Shown here: piece after piece, positions 61,614-64,000 of the stretch
How positions within the stretch are numbered: position 1 is the first letter of the stretch
Layout: each line of letters begins with the position of its first letter
NCBI GenBank assembly: GCA_039930045.1
Contig: JBDSQB010000003.1
Span: forward strand, 1 to 64,000
DNA length: 64,000 bases
Direction of reading: 5' to 3'
DNA from: Chthoniobacterales bacterium
GTDB taxonomy: Bacteria > Verrucomicrobiota > Verrucomicrobiia > Chthoniobacterales > DASVRZ01
Notes under the pieces: model-generated
What the model was told of the DNA's origin: nothing
What the model saw: only the letters and a program-made list of their open reading frames with translations
Database searches by the model: none
Program-made: the position numbers and the translations under genes

Positions 61614-62009
61614 TCATTTGCGGAAGAGCCGTTGAAAAAGGCGCGCCAGAATGTTGGATCTAGCCCTACAGCAAGAGTGTGAAGCTTGCTCAGTTAGCTC
61701 CTGACGATGTAACTTCCCTTCCGGAATGAGATAGTAAGGTGTGTCTGCTGGAATAGCATCCCAGTCAAAAGTGTCGCCGTCAGTATGAATGGTGGCGACA
61801 CAACAACCCTCTACAGACTCACGAACAATAACTTCTTCTTCGGGTGTCTCTGGCTGCTTACAAACATAGGAATAACCGCCGGCATTGTTGCGAGTGAAAT
61901 TATCTGGCGCGGTCTCTCGGCAAAGATCGCAGTCCATACACGAAGCGGAAACGTAATACTTGCCCGGAACATTCTCTGGCCAGCGGTGCTTAAACTCTTC
62001 GTGTGGCAT
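61614..62009 (-). CDS. Ferredoxin-like [4Fe-4S] protein
   Basis: This 131-residue protein starts at MPHEEFKHRWPENVPGKYYVSASCMDCDLCRETAP; eight upstream codons are possible. It has CxxCxxC (residues about 24-30) and a distal Cys pair in VEGCCVATI (about 67-68), the ligand set for one [4Fe-4S] cluster of the short ferredoxin type. The C-terminal about 55 residues, with CC and an Arg-rich end, are unusual for ferredoxins. Confidence 0.78.
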   Translation of the reverse strand: MPHEEFKHRWPENVPGKYYVSASCMDCDLCRETAPDNFTRNNAGGYSYVCKQPETPEEEVIVRESVEGCCVATIHTDGDTFDWDAIPADTPYYLIPEGKLHRQELTEQASHSCCRARSNILARLFQRLFRK

Positions 62010-62033
62010 GGTTGATTCTATAAAGGCAAGCAA

Positions 62034-62440
62034 GGTGGCCTAGATGTTTTAGGCGAGAAATGGTTGCTTGAACAAGCGGTCTTTCCCTTGGCTGGCCTAG
62101 TGATCTGCGGGACACGGATGACATGAATGGTATTGATTATGGAATATCCGGCGGCTCCCTTGGGAGCCTGATATTTATAGAAAGCATCTCCACCTTGGCC
62201 CAACTCCGTAGAGACATTCGGGCCTCGCCGACTTGGTGCCGCTCCGATGGACTGAATGGATTTTTGGTTCGGGTGCTATAGATATGGTGACCCGCTGGGT
62301 CTCGGAAGGGCCGACGGGCATCTCGCAAGCGGGCTGGCTGACCAGCGGCGAGTCGGACACTTCGCACTAGCTCCCAAAACCAATGTGGTGGCATTCCCGA
62401 TCATGATTTTGCGCTTTCGAGCTTTGGAAGACTTAACCCT
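62034..62440. other. Gene-free stretch with palindromes, possible dispersed repeat
   Basis: No convincing gene is present. It holds the perfect hairpins GGCTCCC-TT-GGGAGCC (62153-62168) and GACCC-GCT-GGGTC (62289-62301), with a CTCCGTAGAGACATTCGG word between them. From memory, similar words recur in intergenic repeats of Verrucomicrobiota and Planctomycetota, so this may be one copy of a dispersed element. Confidence 0.45.
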
Positions 62441-62478
62441 GTGGAAAAGGCATAAGTCGCTCAGGATCAACCAGATTC

Positions 62479-62667
62479 ACGAAACGGATCGGTCCTTTTC
62501 GCAAACGGATCGGTCGTTTGCCAAAAGGAGTGGTCCAGCGAGCTGTCGGAACGCTGGACGGAGCCAACGGATCGGTCGATTGCTCTCAGGGAACGGTCGA
62601 ATCGAGTCAGGGAACGATCCGACTCGTAAACGGAGCACCGGATGCACCTGTCGGAACGCTTCCTCTC
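62479..62667 (+). repeat. 21-bp imperfect tandem repeat, nine units
   Basis: Nine consecutive 21-bp units share a central GGA(T/A)CGGTC-like core. In the plus frame starting at 62479 they read as heptapeptides of the form x-x-G-[TS]-[VLI]-x-x (AVGTLDG, ANGSVDC, SQGTVES, SQGTIRL). The frame opens after a TAA near 62434 and runs to 62895 but has no good start codon, so it may be the remains of a repeat protein gene. Confidence 0.6.
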
Positions 62668-62769
62668 CGGCAGGCGCTGGTCGATGGCTTTCTAGGTCGC
62701 TGGAGTCGCGGTCGCCGCGTGTGGATGGCGCGCAGCGGGGTTCGACAAGCTGCTGCGGATGCCGCGCGT

Positions 62770-62890
62770 ACGAAGCGTGGCGGGGTGGTCCTTGCCGAGA
62801 ACTCCCTCGATGAGGCTCACCCTGGCTTGCGCCAGTTTGTAGTTGTTTTCCGGGAGGAAGAGTTTTTCCCGGATGGGCGGGTTGCAAATG
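62770..62890 (-). pseudogene. Fragment of a kinesin-light-chain-type TPR gene
   Basis: The minus strand encodes REKLFLPENNYKLAQARV followed by SLIEGVLGKDHPATLRTR, a typical KLC-like TPR unit (the [LG]xxHPxTLxxR signature). It is not attached to a full gene, has no plausible start, and overlaps the 5' end of the kinase gene on the other strand. Probably a decayed remnant. Confidence 0.35.
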
Positions 62891-64000
62891 GATGAGGGTG
62901 TGACAGTTTGTCGCTCCAGAATGAAGCCGGGGTTTCTTGATAAGTTTCTAGATCGCATCCACTGGGTGGAGCCGCAGGCGGTGCAGAGCACGATTCTGCG
63001 GCTGGCGCGGGAGAAAGGGTTCTTTGAGCGGGTGTTCAATTCGCTGCAAGAAGGAGTGATCGTGACGGATGCCACGAGTCAGATTCTTTACCTCAACCAA
63101 GCGGCCTGCGGCTTGTGCGGATTGAATGCGAAGTCGGATCTGGGTGAACTCCTGACCGAGCGGATGCGGGGCCTCGACTGGCGCGGGATGTCGCAGAGCG
63201 ACCGAGTGGTGAGTCGCGACATGGAGATTTTTTATCCTCAAAACCGGCTGCTGAATTTCTATGTGGTGCCATTTCATCTCGGCGAGGAAGGCGAGATCGA
63301 AGATCTGGGGCCGAATGATGAGAATCTGGGTTACGCCGTGATTTTGCGGGACATTACGGAGACACGGAAATCGACCGAGGAATCGCTGGAGAGCGAGCGG
63401 TTTTCGGCCTTGACGCTGCTGGCGGCGGGGGTGGCGCATGAGATCGGGAACCCGCTAAATTCACTGCACATTCACCTGCAACTGATGGAGCGCCGCATCC
63501 GCAAGCTGGAGGGGCGGCAACGGGTGGCGCTGGAGGAATCGGTGGAGGTGGCGAAGGAGGAGGTGAAGCGGCTGGATTACATTGTGAACCAGTTTCTCCG
63601 GGCGGTGCGCCCGACGCAGCCGCAGGTGCAAAAGGAGGACATCAATGCCATCATTCGCGAGTCCGTTTCCTTTCTGGCGAAGGAAATCGAGGACCGCGAT
63701 GTGCTGGTGGAGCTGGACCTGGCGGAGGACCTGCCCGCACTCGAGTTGGATCGCAATCAGATCAAGCAGGCCTTTTACAATCTCATCAAGAACAGCTTCC
63801 AGGCGATGAAGACGGGCGGCATCCTGCACATTGCGAGCTGGCGGGGCGACGAGCATGTGGGGGTGCGGTTTACGGACACGGGTGGGGGGATTTCGCCGGA
63901 GAACATGGGGCGGATTTTTCAGCCGTACTTTACGACAAAGGAGAGCGGGAGCGGGCTCGGATTGCTGATTGTGCGGCGGATTGTGCGGGAGCACGGCGGC
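62888..64000 (+). CDS. PAS-domain sensor histidine kinase, NtrB-like (3' end outside window)
   Basis: The first about 370 residues are present. A PAS domain (about 35-155: VFNSLQEGVIVTDATSQILYLNQAAC) is followed by a HisKA domain with the phosphoacceptor His in GVAHEIGNPLNSLHIHLQLMERR (about 190) and an HATPase with NLIKNSFQAMKTGG, FTDTGGGIS and SGSGLGL. The GVAHEIGNPL H-box and lack of TM segments resemble NtrB/AtoS-type soluble kinases that partner sigma-54 activators; a cognate regulator may follow outside the window. Starts at 62873 or 62921 are in the same frame and also possible. Confidence 0.88.
   Translation, partial: MDEGVTVCRSRMKPGFLDKFLDRIHWVEPQAVQSTILRLAREKGFFERVFNSLQEGVIVTDATSQILYLNQAACGLCGLNAKSDLGELLTERMRGLDWRGMSQSDRVVSRDMEIFYPQNRLLNFYVVPFHLGEEGEIEDLGPNDENLGYAVILRDITETRKSTEESLESERFSALTLLAAGVAHEIGNPLNSLHIHLQLMERRIRKLEGRQRVALEESVEVAKEEVKRLDYIVNQFLRAVRPTQPQVQKEDINAIIRESVSFLAKEIEDRDVLVELDLAEDLPALELDRNQIKQAFYNLIKNSFQAMKTGGILHIASWRGDEHVGVRFTDTGGGISPENMGRIFQPYFTTKESGSGLGLLIVRRIVREHGG

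Noticed and set aside
62692-63075. Complete TPR protein on the minus strand
   Set aside because: Only one KLC-type unit is recognisable and most of the frame is antisense to the kinase gene.

Overview
The window looks like the chromosome of a Gram-negative member of the PVC group, most likely Verrucomicrobiota close to Chthoniobacterales or Terrimicrobiales. The phylum is inferred from gene families and order, not from a marker gene. The support is a canonical tig-clpP-clpX block, an ECF sigma factor followed by a YfbK-type VWA protein, a protein built of W-A-x-x-[DN]-P repeats, TPR-tailed TMTC-like membrane glycosyltransferases, a stand-alone type IV pilin-like protein and outer-membrane barrel proteins. 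I see no rRNA, tRNA, CRISPR array, insertion sequence or prophage.

Region by region. (1) 1-5147, minus strand: an operon with an outer-membrane barrel protein, two cysteine hydrolases around an NCS2-type permease (the distal hydrolase matches biuret hydrolase, BiuH) and a BMP/sugar-type ABC ATPase that runs off the left edge. A near-consensus sigma-54 promoter (5207-5222) and a perfect dyad (5307-5332) precede it. (2) 5337-13514, minus strand: a tightly overlapping set with two membrane glycosyltransferase-like proteins, SufE, TatD, a CHASE hybrid histidine kinase and an NtrC-type activator. The last two are the obvious candidates to control region 1. (3) 13586-23354, plus strand, AT-richer than its flanks: a sigma-54 promoter, a pilin-like protein and its terminator, three TMTC-like membrane proteins, a DUF2079 protein and a GT2-methyltransferase fusion. 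This looks like a pilin or envelope O-glycosylation locus. (4) 23359-33429: GYF, LysM and TPR proteins, proC, tig-clpP-clpX, queD-queE, and an ECF sigma factor with a membrane VWA protein. (5) 33430-48184: a 42-bp tandem repeat, a GT-C protein, a TVP38/DedA-like protein, a YitJ-type methionine/folate enzyme, an amidase, OppBC-like permeases, a PAS protein, ileS, a secreted glucose/sorbosone dehydrogenase fused to a diheme cytochrome, and serA. (6) 48185-50389: an unusual repeat locus. It has three copies of a structured element (A), two copies of a ~108-bp hairpin (B) with compensatory arm changes, DnaA-box-like sites, and a long frame made of two repeated modules. (7) 50390-60318: the W-A repeat protein, an ECF sigma factor, a parvulin, a 3-hydroxyisobutyrate-dehydrogenase-like enzyme, YgfZ, a cyclophilin, two SPFH proteins with vault-like Gly/Asn-Pro repeats and an AI-2E-family permease. 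(8) 60324-64000: small proteins, a GyrI-like protein, a ferredoxin, an 850-bp stretch of repeats and gene debris, and a PAS histidine kinase cut by the right edge.

The most interesting items are the covarying hairpins at 48.7-49.5 kb, the sigma-54-linked ureide/biuret operon, the pilin-linked TMTC-like cluster and the vault-like SPFH pair. All functional statements are read from sequence and family knowledge; no database search was run.
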